From the NCBI GenBank assembly GCA_900557455.1, contig USSM01000003.1, positions 1 to 64,000 of the forward strand: a stretch of DNA of 64,000 nt. Direction: 5' to 3'. The first letter of the stretch is position 1. Each line of letters opens with the position of its first letter. Source of the DNA: an uncultured Collinsella sp. GTDB lineage: Bacteria > Actinomycetota > Coriobacteriia > Coriobacteriales > Coriobacteriaceae. The notes below the pieces were generated by a model that saw only the letters and a list, made by a program, of their open reading frames with translations, was not told the DNA's origin and searched no databases. Both the position numbers and the translations under genes were made by a program. Positions 15,256-23,725 of the stretch are shown here, one piece after another.

Positions 15256-15284
15256 CACTTGCAGACGGCGGCTGCGGCGAGCGC

Positions 15285-15331
15285 ATAAAAAGAGAACGCG
15301 GGGCGCCCGAATCGTTCCGGACGCCCCGCCT
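15285..15331 (-). terminator. pepQ terminator
   Basis: On the minus strand GCGGGGCGTCCGGA and a paired TTCGGGCGCCCCGC (one mismatch) close a 4-base loop and are followed by GTTCTCTTTTT. It separates pepQ from efp. Confidence 0.85.
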
Positions 15332-15376
15332 CCTAAGTGGACTCTTGGGACATGCCCCAAAATCTACCGGAGTGGA

Positions 15377-16507
15377 TTAGCAATCGATAATGTGCAGGTC
15401 GTGCGGGGTCTTGGTGAAGGGCTCATAGCCGTTCTCGGTGACGACGCCGTAGTCCTCCAGGCGCACGCCGCCCACGCCGGGCAGGTAGACGCCGGGCTCC
15501 ATGGTGATAACCGAGCCGGCCTCGATGATATTCTTGCTGCGGTTGAAGTTAGGCAGCTCGTGGATGTCGATGCCCACGCCGTGGCCCAGACCATGGTTGT
15601 AGTAATCGCCATAGCCGGCATCGCCAATAATCTTCTTGGAAAGCTTGAAAATGTCGTTGCCCTCGACGCCCGGATGGATAGCGGCGACGCACTCCTCATG
15701 GGTGCGGCGCACGAGCGCGTACAGGTCGAGCTGCTCCTGGGTGGGCTCGCCCATCACGACAGTGCGCGTCATGTCGGAGCGGTAGTCGCAGTAGCCCGCA
15801 CCGTAATCCATGAGGACAAAGTCGCCCTTCTCGATCACGCGGTCGCTCGGGACGGCATGCGGATTGGCGGTGTTGGGACCGCTCGCGACGATGGAGCCAA
15901 AGGCCAGGCTGTCGGCGCCGTTGGCGAACATAAAGTTCTCGAGCTCGTTGCGGACCTGCTTCTCGGTCATGCCGGGCTTAATAAAGCCGAGCATGTGCTG
16001 GAAGGCGGCATCGGTAATCGACTGCGCGTGGCGCATGAGCTCGATCTCCTCTGCATCCTTGATGGCACGCATCTTGCGGATGTCGTCATGCATCAGCGGC
16101 AGCATGCAGGCAACGGAGCGGTCCTCCAGACCACGCTGAATACCCTGGTAGAAGTTAATCTGCATGTCATCCTCGACGGCGCAGACGCGGCATTTGTTGG
16201 CCGCAATCTTGCCGGCGACCCAGCCGGGGATGGTGCCCTCGTCCATGTCGTAGACCCAGGGGCTGCCGGCGGGCGTGTTCTCCTCAAAACTGTTGAGATA
16301 GCGCGAGTCAGTGTGGAACAGGCACTGATCGGCCGTAATAAACGCGGCGTGAGGGAACTCGAAGGTGTAATCGAAGACGCCCTTCACGCCCGTGAGCCAA
16401 CGGAGATTGGCCTCGTCGCGCACGACGATGGCGTCGTAGCCGCGCTCAGCCATCAGGGCACGGACGCGCTCGATACGACCGGCAGGACCGGCAGCAAACT
16501 CAGACAT
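15377..16507 (-). CDS. pepQ: Xaa-Pro aminopeptidase (M24 family)
   Basis: This cytoplasmic peptidase cleaves bonds next to proline (aminopeptidase P or prolidase type). The 376-residue protein has a creatinase-like N-terminal domain and the pita-bread M24 domain with dinuclear metal ligands in MDYGAGYCDYRSDMTRT (two Asp), GLGHGVGIDIHE (His), ITMEPGVY (Glu) and GGVRLEDYG (Glu). The start at 16507 (MSEFAAG) has AAAGGAA upstream; a longer frame is rejected. pepQ next to efp and aro genes is a typical actinobacterial order. PepP versus PepQ specificity cannot be told from sequence. Confidence 0.92.
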   Translation of the reverse strand: MSEFAAGPAGRIERVRALMAERGYDAIVVRDEANLRWLTGVKGVFDYTFEFPHAAFITADQCLFHTDSRYLNSFEENTPAGSPWVYDMDEGTIPGWVAGKIAANKCRVCAVEDDMQINFYQGIQRGLEDRSVACMLPLMHDDIRKMRAIKDAEEIELMRHAQSITDAAFQHMLGFIKPGMTEKQVRNELENFMFANGADSLAFGSIVASGPNTANPHAVPSDRVIEKGDFVLMDYGAGYCDYRSDMTRTVVMGEPTQEQLDLYALVRRTHEECVAAIHPGVEGNDIFKLSKKIIGDAGYGDYYNHGLGHGVGIDIHELPNFNRSKNIIEAGSVITMEPGVYLPGVGGVRLEDYGVVTENGYEPFTKTPHDLHIIDC

Positions 16508-16604
16508 GCAGATTCCTTTCTTGTTGTCCTCATAAAAGCGGGACGGGTCCCGATCGAAAGACGGATTCGCACGCGATCCGCAACCGATTGAAAACCCGCA
16601 CCTC

Positions 16605-16633
16605 AACATGATACGAAAGACGATGGATGTCAA
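16605..16633 (-). promoter_or_regulatory. Possible pepQ promoter
   Basis: A consensus -35 TTGACA (16628-16633) is followed on the minus strand, 17 bases later, by a weak -10 CATGTT (16605-16610), about 100 bases before the pepQ start. The -35 is strong, the -10 poor. Confidence 0.35.
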
Positions 16634-16639
16634 TAAAAC

Positions 16640-17749
16640 TTAGAGAAGTTCTTTGCGAGAAGCCAAGTAGGCATGAGCATGGCGCTCAAGAACCTCGTCC
16701 TCAACGCTCGTTAGACGAATGGCGCCAAGTGCCGCGGGCAGCGGCAACATACTGCGGTTCGAGCGGACAAACTGCTGCCTGCGGAACTCCTCGATATATG
16801 CGGCGGGCTCCAGATCGAAGGCAAACTCCTCGATACCAAAGTCCTCCAGGCAGTCATCGACCTCAAAGACGTAATCGATATCGAAGTCGCAGGCATCATG
16901 TGCTAGGCGCGCCTCAAAGCGCATACCTTCGGACAACAGCTGGTAGGCAGGGACCTGCGAAGCGGCATCGCCCAAGCAGGCGCGCAGGGTACGCTCCCCC
17001 GTCTTACCAAAATCGAGCGCATGGCGGGCGCTCGGGTTCGTGGCCATCAGTACGTCCTTGCGGGCAGTCTGAGACCACTGAACGGCATTGACGAGCGCGA
17101 CTTCCTCGCCAGCGAGAATCTCGGGGACGGTCTCGGTAAACTGATTCCAACGCGACTTGCTGCTCGAGAGCATAGTGCCCACGAGCACCGCATAGCCAAG
17201 CTTAAGGTCCTCGGGGTTGGCCTCGCGAACAAGGTCCAGATTGCACACGACCAGACCGGGCTCGGGACGCACCGCGATGGCGGGCAGCGAGCGGTCGCCC
17301 GAAGCGACGAGCGGCTCCATCGTCGTAGCGACCGTGAGCATAGCGTCGAAGGTCGTCGGTAGCAGTGCGCACTCGGTACGACCGCACCACTGGTTGGCGC
17401 ACCAGCAAACAACCGAGCAGGATGCGGCATCGCCAACGGCAACAACCAGGTCATCGCAGGTAATACCGTTAGCCGACAGTGCGCCAAAGACAGTATCGGC
17501 GTCAGCCAAGGTCGCGCCATCAGGCGAGACCTCGAGCGGCAGCTGCGAGACGGCAAAGCCCGCATCGACCAGTGCGTGCTCAACGATCTCGCCAAAGCGA
17601 TCGGACACAGCGCTGTTCCAAACCACCATCGCCCGCTTGGGTTTGCCCACAGCCGAGGCAAACATGCGCGACAGCTCCTCGAACGCGCCCAATCCGACGC
17701 GGACATCGACACTGCGGTTTTGGAAATTGATAAGTTGACGGCGAATCAT
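16640..17749 (-). CDS. Degenerate 3-dehydroquinate synthase homologue
   Basis: The position and overall layout are those of AroB: 369 residues, after aroK and before pepQ, with an N-terminal nucleotide-binding half and a helical C-terminal half. The relic PTTF (131-134) matches the PTTLLA motif. The catalytic signatures, however, are gone: the GGGVVGD loop reads VAVGDAA (103-109); the GGK motif is absent; the metal-binding Glu region GLAEVIK reads GYAVLVG (185-191); GHTFGHA reads GKTGERT (248-254); and LHGEAV is replaced by PAYQLL. All three metal ligands are thus lost in my hand alignment. The frame is open and the ATG overlaps aroK (ATGA). It is probably not a working synthase. Confidence 0.75.
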   Translation of the reverse strand: MIRRQLINFQNRSVDVRVGLGAFEELSRMFASAVGKPKRAMVVWNSAVSDRFGEIVEHALVDAGFAVSQLPLEVSPDGATLADADTVFGALSANGITCDDLVVAVGDAASCSVVCWCANQWCGRTECALLPTTFDAMLTVATTMEPLVASGDRSLPAIAVRPEPGLVVCNLDLVREANPEDLKLGYAVLVGTMLSSSKSRWNQFTETVPEILAGEEVALVNAVQWSQTARKDVLMATNPSARHALDFGKTGERTLRACLGDAASQVPAYQLLSEGMRFEARLAHDACDFDIDYVFEVDDCLEDFGIEEFAFDLEPAAYIEEFRRQQFVRSNRSMLPLPAALGAIRLTSVEDEVLERHAHAYLASRKELL

Positions 17750-18279
17750 AGCAGTCCACGCTCCAAAAGCATCTCGGCACAAAGGTAGGAAACGTCCTCG
17801 AAGGACTTGTTGCGAATATCAAGGGTAAGATCGGCAGCTTGACGATACAACGGACGGCGATGCTCAAAGAGCAGCGCCGCGTGCTCGGGCGAGCGGAAAT
17901 CGGGACGCGTGTCGGAGCGGCGGATCTGGCGCATCGAATCCTCAAAGTCACCCTCGAGGTACACACAGGTACCCATCTGGTGCATGAGCTCGATATTGAC
18001 CGACGTCTCGACAATGCCACCACCGCACGAAACCAGCAGGCTGCGCTCGCTTTGGAGCGAACGGAGCGCCGAGGTTTCGAGCTCGCGAAAACGCTCCTCG
18101 CCCTCGGTCTCAAAAATCTCAGTAACCGATTTGCCGCAGCGACGCACGACCAGGCGGTCGGTATCGATAAACCGACGTTTGAACATGGTGCCCACGTTGC
18201 ACGCGAGCGTCGATTTACCCGCACCCAAAAACCCGATAAAGAAGATATGGTCGCAGCCGTGCTTGGTGTGCTGGGACAT
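17746..18279 (-). CDS. aroK: Shikimate kinase
   Basis: It phosphorylates shikimate at O3 in aromatic amino acid synthesis. The 177-residue protein keeps the key elements: Walker A GFLGAGKST (16-24), DTD (39-41), FRELE (64-68), the substrate loop GGGIV (86-90), a lid region near RPDF (125-128) and HRRPLYRQAA (140-149). It therefore looks catalytically intact, unlike the AroB homologue it is coupled to. Other shikimate genes (aroE, aroC, aroA) are not seen nearby. A role on another small substrate is possible. Confidence 0.85.
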   Translation of the reverse strand: MSQHTKHGCDHIFFIGFLGAGKSTLACNVGTMFKRRFIDTDRLVVRRCGKSVTEIFETEGEERFRELETSALRSLQSERSLLVSCGGGIVETSVNIELMHQMGTCVYLEGDFEDSMRQIRRSDTRPDFRSPEHAALLFEHRRPLYRQAADLTLDIRNKSFEDVSYLCAEMLLERGLL

Positions 18280-18287
18280 GACGAAAC

Positions 18288-18785
18288 CTATTCCTCGCAG
18301 GGAAGGTCGCGCAGGGCCCGGCGCTCAAAAATACGGAAGATCTGCGTATACCACAGGTCCTGCGTGGCCTGCGGCTTTACCAAGATCGTATCGACGCCGG
18401 CAAAGTTACCGCTCCACACGTCCGTGTACAGCTGATCACCGATCAGCACGGCCTCATCGGCCGTGGCACCCAGGCGCTTAAGTCCGGCCTTGAGAGCAAA
18501 CGGCGCGGGCTTCATGGCATGGCTGATGGCCTCGAGACCCAACTCGCGTGCGGAGCTCATGACCTGGTCGCGATGCCAGTTGTTCGACACCATACACAGC
18601 CTAAAGCCCTTAGAGCGAGCGGCGTCGAGCCAAGCGGAGACCGCAGCGGGAACCTGCTCGGTATCACGCGGCACCAAGGTGTTATCGCGGTCGAGCAAAA
18701 TAGCGCGCTTGCCGTCGGCCCAAAGGGCATCGAGGTCGATGCGGTCGACCGAGGCAACATATCGTTTGGGGCTAAAAATCCTCAT
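18288..18785 (-). CDS. YqeG-family HAD phosphatase
   Basis: This haloacid-dehalogenase hydrolase of subclass IIIA has 165 residues. Catalytic motif I is LLDRDNTLV, motif II SNN, motif III Lys in MKPAPFALK, motif IV GDQLYTDV. YqeG homologues act as phosphatidylglycerophosphate phosphatases in some bacteria and eukaryotes (GEP4/PGPP1); the substrate here is not shown. The ATG at 18785 lies just after the mltG stop. In related genomes aroE and aroC occupy this slot of the cluster. Confidence 0.85.
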   Translation of the reverse strand: MRIFSPKRYVASVDRIDLDALWADGKRAILLDRDNTLVPRDTEQVPAAVSAWLDAARSKGFRLCMVSNNWHRDQVMSSARELGLEAISHAMKPAPFALKAGLKRLGATADEAVLIGDQLYTDVWSGNFAGVDTILVKPQATQDLWYTQIFRIFERRALRDLPCEE

Positions 18786-18787
18786 GT

Positions 18788-20197
18788 TTAATTCCAAGAC
18801 TGTTGGTGCTCTTCGTAGGTCTGCGAGAAAAACTCCTCGTCCTGCGTAATGTAGAAATACAGGTCATCGGAGTCGGTCGGCTCAAGGGTTGCCTTGAGTG
18901 CCTCGAGCGACGGAGAGCAGATGGGCGTGGGCGGTAGCCCTTCATGCTTATAGGTGTTGTAGGGACTATCGCTCTGCAGGTCGGCGGCGGTAACTTCGCC
19001 GCCGGTAACATACATCATGGTCGCATCGCTATTGAGGTAGCGCAGACCGTCGAGCTTGCCGGCAAGACGGTTGTAGAACACCGAGGCGACATGCGCGCGC
19101 TGCTCGGCGTTGAGGCCTTCGCGCTCAACGATGGAAGCGAGATTGATGATGTCGTAATCAGACATCTCCACGCCGTAGCGCTCCTTGATTTTGGCCTCGC
19201 AGCCGGCAAAATCAAGCGACTTGTACTCGGTGATGAATTGATCGAGCATGGCGCGAATCACATCATCGGCAGACGGGTCCTTACCCAACGAATAGGTCTT
19301 GGGGAATAGGAAGCCCTCGAGCGAATCGTTTGCAGCGCCCTCAAGGAAGCTATAGTCCTTCACATAGTTGGAGGCCTTTGCCTGATTGAGGAAGTCTTCC
19401 TTGGAGATACTGTCGTATGCCTTGGCCACGCGATCGGCGACCTGGTCGACCGTCAGTCCCTCAGGGATTGTCAGTGCATCGGAGCCGGCATTGGGCCCTT
19501 CCATAAGCTGCTGGACGACCTTGGTCGCATCCATCAGCGTCGTGAAAGAGTACGTGCCAGGTTTAAGCGACATATCCGCGTTGAGCTTTTTGACCGCCGC
19601 GTAGTAATCCTTGGGATTCTCGACAATATGGTTCTCGGAGAGAATCGTGGCGATCGCGTCGCCCGAGGCGCCCTCGGGAATCGTAACGGTAACCTGCTGG
19701 CCAGCGGTGACGTTTGCGTCCTCCCCGCCAAGCAAGCCCTTGACGGCCGGTACGGCGAAGAAGGCAATGGCGGCGAGAACGATCACCGCAACCACAGCGC
19801 CGATAATCATAGGCACCGGCGAACTTTTCTTTTGGGTGCCGCGTCGAGCATGCATGTTATAGCTCGAACGCGCGGCCGGAGCAACGTCATGCGAGCCGCG
19901 TGCATGATGCGCGTGCGATTGAGGGGCCTGCGCGCGCTGGTTAGGCGTCTGCTGCTTAAAGCGGGCGCCGTCTGCGGGCTGGGCCGCGCGGGCGGCGGAC
20001 TGCTGGGCAGGACGACTAGCAGGCTGCTGGCCCGGACGCTGAGCGGGCTGCGCGGGACGGGAGGAGGGCTGTGTCGGGCGTGCGGCAGGTTGGGCCGCGC
20101 GCTGGGTCGGCTGCATCGGACGCTGACCGGACGGTAAAGGGCTCGGCGCAGGCTGTCGTGTACGATTCGGCTGGCGCGGATCGAAAGCGCTAGACAT
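18788..20197 (-). CDS. mltG: Endolytic murein transglycosylase MltG
   Basis: MltG cleaves nascent peptidoglycan at the outer face of the membrane and limits strand length. The 469-residue protein has a cytoplasmic low-complexity region rich in Pro, Gln, Ala and Arg (about 1-120), one membrane helix (about 128-150) and a YceG domain with catalytic Glu358 in LASIVERE. The long disordered N-terminus is much longer than in E. coli MltG and could bind partners of the division machinery; this is inference. The ATG overlaps the ruvX end by 8 bases. Confidence 0.92.
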   Translation of the reverse strand: MSSAFDPRQPNRTRQPAPSPLPSGQRPMQPTQRAAQPAARPTQPSSRPAQPAQRPGQQPASRPAQQSAARAAQPADGARFKQQTPNQRAQAPQSHAHHARGSHDVAPAARSSYNMHARRGTQKKSSPVPMIIGAVVAVIVLAAIAFFAVPAVKGLLGGEDANVTAGQQVTVTIPEGASGDAIATILSENHIVENPKDYYAAVKKLNADMSLKPGTYSFTTLMDATKVVQQLMEGPNAGSDALTIPEGLTVDQVADRVAKAYDSISKEDFLNQAKASNYVKDYSFLEGAANDSLEGFLFPKTYSLGKDPSADDVIRAMLDQFITEYKSLDFAGCEAKIKERYGVEMSDYDIINLASIVEREGLNAEQRAHVASVFYNRLAGKLDGLRYLNSDATMMYVTGGEVTAADLQSDSPYNTYKHEGLPPTPICSPSLEALKATLEPTDSDDLYFYITQDEEFFSQTYEEHQQSWN

Positions 20198-20618
20198 GCG
20201 AAACCTCCTCGTTTTTGCGATCGAGCCATGTCTGCAAGAACAGGCTGGCGGCGATCATATCGATCTTGCCCCTCATCTGCTTTTCGTTGAGTCCCTGCTC
20301 GCGCAGGATGCGCTTGGCCTCTTGCGAGGACAGGCGCTCGTCCTCAAACTCCAGCGGAAGATCGAGCTCGTCGGCGATCTTTTGCGCCACGGCGGCAACG
20401 CGCTCAGCCTGGGGGCCGGGCTCGCCGGCCATGGTCAGGGGACGTCCGCTTACCAGGATGTCGGGCTCATAGTCCTCGACCAGGTAGCGAAACGTCTTGG
20501 CCATACCGGTGACCTCCGCGGCCGGGAGCACCTTGACGGGCATCGCCATCTTGCCATCACGGCTCGAGACGGCGATGCCGATCCTGGTCTCCCCTATGTC
20601 CAGCGCGAGCGCGACCAC
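20190..20618 (-). CDS. ruvX: RuvX/YqgF putative Holliday junction resolvase
   Basis: This is an RNase H-fold nuclease linked to Holliday junction resolution and to 16S rRNA 5' end processing. The 142-residue protein opens with LALDIGETRIGIAVS, which carries the first catalytic Asp (D7), and has DERLSSQEA with the second acidic site and an Asp near the C-terminus (GKIDMIAASLFLQ). The start is GTG. It lies between alaS and mltG as in many bacteria. Confidence 0.9.
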   Translation of the reverse strand: MVALALDIGETRIGIAVSSRDGKMAMPVKVLPAAEVTGMAKTFRYLVEDYEPDILVSGRPLTMAGEPGPQAERVAAVAQKIADELDLPLEFEDERLSSQEAKRILREQGLNEKQMRGKIDMIAASLFLQTWLDRKNEEVSHV

Positions 20619-20627
20619 AGCGACTAC

Positions 20628-23285
20628 TTAGGCGCCGAGCGCGGTCTTGGCGGCCGCGAGGGCATCGGCGATACCAGCGGCGTTCTTGCCACCGGCCTGG
20701 GCCATGTTGGGACGACCGCCACCGCGACCATCGACCAGGCCCACGATCTGCTTGATCACGTTGCCGGCGTGGAAACCGGCCTTCACGGCGTCATCGGAGC
20801 CGGCGGCGAGCAGGGCCGGGGTGCCCTTCTCGGTCACGCTGGCAACAACACAGGCAACGGGGCCGGCGACCTTCTGGTGCACGGTATCCCAGACGTTGCG
20901 CAGGTCAGCAGCCTCAAGGCCCTGAAGCTCAGCGACAACGAGCTTGTAGCCATTCAGCTCGACAGCGCCCTCGATGGCACTGGAGATGGCGTCGGAGGAA
21001 CCGCCGGTCAGAGCCTTCTTGAGCTTGTTGGACGTCTCGCGCAGCTCAGCCTGCAGGTTCTCCACACGGGCGGGAACCTCGTCGACGCGGCACTTGAGCG
21101 CAGCGGCGGCGGCGTCAACGAGCGCCAGGCGGTCGGCCATGTAATCGAGAGCGCCCTTGGAGGTCACGGCCTCGATACGGCGGACATTCGAGCCCGTGGA
21201 GGACTCGGAGATAATCTTGAACAGACCGATCTCGGCAGTGTTGGCAGCATGCGTACCACCGCAGAGCTCGCGAGAGAACGGCTGGTCATCGGCGCCCACG
21301 GAAACGACGCGGACGACGTCGCCATACTTCTCGCCAAACAGGGCGACGGCGCCGGCGGCCTTGGCCTCGTCGATGCCCATGACGCGGGTCACGACCGGCT
21401 TAGATGCGAAGATCTGCTGGTTGACCAAGTCCTCAACAGCCTTGAGCTGCTCGGAGGACAGGGCCTCAAAGTGCGTGAAGTCAAAGCGCAGGTGCTCGGG
21501 CGTCACCAGCGAGCCAGCCTGGGAGACATGCTCGCCCAGGACCTGCTTAAGGGCGGCGTCGAGCAGGTGCGTGGCGGTGTGGTTGCGGCGTAGGAATCCA
21601 CGGCGCTCGGCGTCGAGCGCGGCGGTCACGGTAGCACCAACGGTCAGCGTGCCCTCGGTGACGTGCGCGACGTGGGCATACAGGCCGTTGTGGTTCTTGG
21701 TATCGGAAACGGTCAGCGAAACGCCCTCGGCGGAAAGCTCGCCGGCATCGCCCTGCTGGCCGCCCATCTCGGCATAGAACGGGGTGCGGTCGAGCACGAC
21801 CTCGACATCCTCGCCCGCGGCAGCGGACTCGACGGACTCGCCGTTGCACACGATGGCGACAACCTTGGCGCCCTCGATCACATCGTTGTCATAGCCGTCG
21901 AAATCGGTCGCAGCGACCTTGTCCGAAAGCTCGACCCACACGTCGTTGAAGCTGCCCCAGGCATCGCCCTTTGCGTTGGCGCGGGCGCGGGCCTTCTGGT
22001 CCTCCATGCAAGCGGTAAAGCCATCCATATCGACGTCGTGGCCAGCAGCGCCGGCGATCTCGACAGTCAGGTCGATGGGGAAACCAAAGGTGTCGTGCAG
22101 CTTAAAGGCGACATCGCCCGGAAGCACGGCGCCCTCGGCAAGAGTTGCCAGGGCCTCGTCCAGGTAGACGCGGCCGTTGTCGAGCGTCGTGGAGAAGCGC
22201 TCCTCCTCAGAGGCGACGATACCCTTGACGAGCGCGACGTTCTTGAGCAGCTCGGGGTAGGCCTCGCCCATCTGAGCGTTGACCTCGTCGATGAACTTGG
22301 TCAGGAAGGCGCCCTCGATGCCCAGCAGGCGACCGTGGAACACGGCACGGCGGAGCAGACGGCGAAGGACGTACTCACGACCCTCGTTACCGGGGAGGAT
22401 GCCGTCAGAGATCATGAAGTCGACGGCGCGGGAGTGGTCGGCGATGATACGCAGCGAGCGGCTGGCACCGGAATAGTCATCGGCGTCATAGGTCTTGCCG
22501 CTGATCTCCTCACCGAGCTTGATGAGATGCTGCATCAGATCGCCGTCGTAATTGGCGGTCTTGTGCTGCATGATAGCGGCCATGCGCTCCAGGCCCATGC
22601 CTGTATCGAGGTTGCGATGCGGCAGCTCCGGCATGGAGCCGTCCTCCTGGCGGTCGTACTGGGTAAAGACGAGGTTCCAGAACTCCAGGAAGCGGTCGCA
22701 GTCACAGCCGGGCTTGCAGTCCGGGCTACCGCAGCCGACCTCCTCGCCCATGTCAAAGTAGATCTCGGAGCACGGGCCGCAGGGGCCGGTGGGACCAGCT
22801 GCCCAGAAGTTATCGTCCTCGCCAAGGCGCGAGATGTGATCCTCGGCAACGCCCAGAGAACGCCACACGTCGTGGGTCTCGTCGTCCTCGGTAAAGACGG
22901 TAAAGTACAGGCGATCGAGCGGCAGCTTGAACTCCTTGGTGATGAGCTCAAAGGCCCAGGCGCAAGCCTGCTGCTTGGAGACGCCGCCAAAGGAGAAGTC
23001 GCCGAGCATCTCGAAGAAGGACAGGTGACGGCCGTCCTCGCCGATGCAGTCGATGTCGTTGGTGCGGACGCACTTCTGGCAGGAGATCGCGCCGATCTCC
23101 TTCATGGTCTTCTTGCCCTGGTAGTACTCCTTAAACTGGTTCATGCCGGCGTTGGCAAGCAGCAGCGAGGGGTCGTCGGGGACGAGGGACGAAGAAGGAT
23201 AGAGCTTAAGACCACGCTCCTCAAAGAAGTTGAGGAACTTGGAGCGGATCTCGGCCGTAGTCATTGACGGGTAATCAGCACTCAT
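20628..23285 (-). CDS. alaS: Alanyl-tRNA synthetase
   Basis: It charges tRNA-Ala and edits mischarged Ser and Gly. The 885-residue protein shows the class II catalytic core (FFEERG..YPSSSLVP, ANAGMNQFK), a Cys-rich insert GCGSPDCKPGCDCDRF, the editing site HTATHLLDAAL with a second element CGGTHAANT, and a C-Ala domain with DGRGGGRPNMAQAGG near the end. The start at 23285 has GAGGAG upstream; the 39-residue extension upstream is not coding-like. A promoter lies about 45 bases before the ATG. Confidence 0.97.
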   Translation of the reverse strand: MSADYPSMTTAEIRSKFLNFFEERGLKLYPSSSLVPDDPSLLLANAGMNQFKEYYQGKKTMKEIGAISCQKCVRTNDIDCIGEDGRHLSFFEMLGDFSFGGVSKQQACAWAFELITKEFKLPLDRLYFTVFTEDDETHDVWRSLGVAEDHISRLGEDDNFWAAGPTGPCGPCSEIYFDMGEEVGCGSPDCKPGCDCDRFLEFWNLVFTQYDRQEDGSMPELPHRNLDTGMGLERMAAIMQHKTANYDGDLMQHLIKLGEEISGKTYDADDYSGASRSLRIIADHSRAVDFMISDGILPGNEGREYVLRRLLRRAVFHGRLLGIEGAFLTKFIDEVNAQMGEAYPELLKNVALVKGIVASEEERFSTTLDNGRVYLDEALATLAEGAVLPGDVAFKLHDTFGFPIDLTVEIAGAAGHDVDMDGFTACMEDQKARARANAKGDAWGSFNDVWVELSDKVAATDFDGYDNDVIEGAKVVAIVCNGESVESAAAGEDVEVVLDRTPFYAEMGGQQGDAGELSAEGVSLTVSDTKNHNGLYAHVAHVTEGTLTVGATVTAALDAERRGFLRRNHTATHLLDAALKQVLGEHVSQAGSLVTPEHLRFDFTHFEALSSEQLKAVEDLVNQQIFASKPVVTRVMGIDEAKAAGAVALFGEKYGDVVRVVSVGADDQPFSRELCGGTHAANTAEIGLFKIISESSTGSNVRRIEAVTSKGALDYMADRLALVDAAAAALKCRVDEVPARVENLQAELRETSNKLKKALTGGSSDAISSAIEGAVELNGYKLVVAELQGLEAADLRNVWDTVHQKVAGPVACVVASVTEKGTPALLAAGSDDAVKAGFHAGNVIKQIVGLVDGRGGGRPNMAQAGGKNAAGIADALAAAKTALGA

Positions 23286-23331
23286 AGAGGGAATCTCCTC
23301 GGTTTCACATCGAAACAGTTCAAACGTAATG

Positions 23332-23359
23332 ATATTACCATCCCGCCGCGCAAGTGCAA
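23332..23359 (-). promoter_or_regulatory. alaS promoter
   Basis: On the minus strand -35 TTGCAC (23354-23359) and -10 TAATAT (23332-23337) are 16 bases apart, giving a start site near 23325 and a leader of about 40 bases. No T-box features are seen here. Confidence 0.6.
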
Positions 23360-23425
23360 AAAAGAGGGCCGACATAAAGCCAACCCTACAGCGAAAGTGC
23401 ACGTTATTTAGGAGTATGCGATGCT

Positions 23426-23453
23426 TTGAAAAAGGCTACTATAGAATTACATA
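23426..23453 (+). promoter_or_regulatory. Promoter of the small membrane protein gene
   Basis: TTGAAA (23426-23431) and TACATA (23448-23453) are 16 bases apart, 27 bases before the start codon at 23480. The gap to the divergent alaS promoter is about 65 bases. Confidence 0.4.
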
Positions 23454-23479
23454 CAAGATTCACCCGGAAGGAGCGATCG

Positions 23480-23719
23480 ATGAAAAGCAAACGATTTGTC
23501 CTGAATGCACTTCTGGTTGTAGCACTTTTAGCGCTTTTGGCTTTCTCCTGCTGGTACGTAAACCAACCAGCATTTGGCTACGTATTGTATGCAGTAATGT
23601 CCGGCGATAAAGCTTATTACACTCTACGCGCAATTGACGTTCTCTTTTTCTATGCAGCCGGCCCCTTATCAGTCGCTTTGCTCGCGTTTCTTGTCATTTA
23701 CAACTTCAAGAAACGTTAA
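23480..23719 (+). CDS. Small two-helix membrane protein, unknown
   Basis: I do not recognise this 79-residue protein. It has an excellent ribosome binding site (GGAAGGAG, 7 bases before ATG), a positively charged MKSKR start, a first membrane helix (about 7-24, NALLVVALLALLAFSCWYV), a polar middle with GDKAYYTLRA, a second helix (about 51-72) and a basic NFKKR end. It is more AT-rich than its neighbours and the only plus-strand gene in this area, inserted between alaS and the permease gene. It could be a recent arrival. Confidence 0.7.
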   Translation: MKSKRFVLNALLVVALLALLAFSCWYVNQPAFGYVLYAVMSGDKAYYTLRAIDVLFFYAAGPLSVALLAFLVIYNFKKR

Positions 23720-23725
23720 TAGGAC

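Noticed and set aside
17746..18279. Possible decay of aroK, as in the adjacent aroB homologue
   Set aside because: Walker A, DTD, FRxxE, GGG and the lid/LY Arg residues are all present, so the kinase looks intact.
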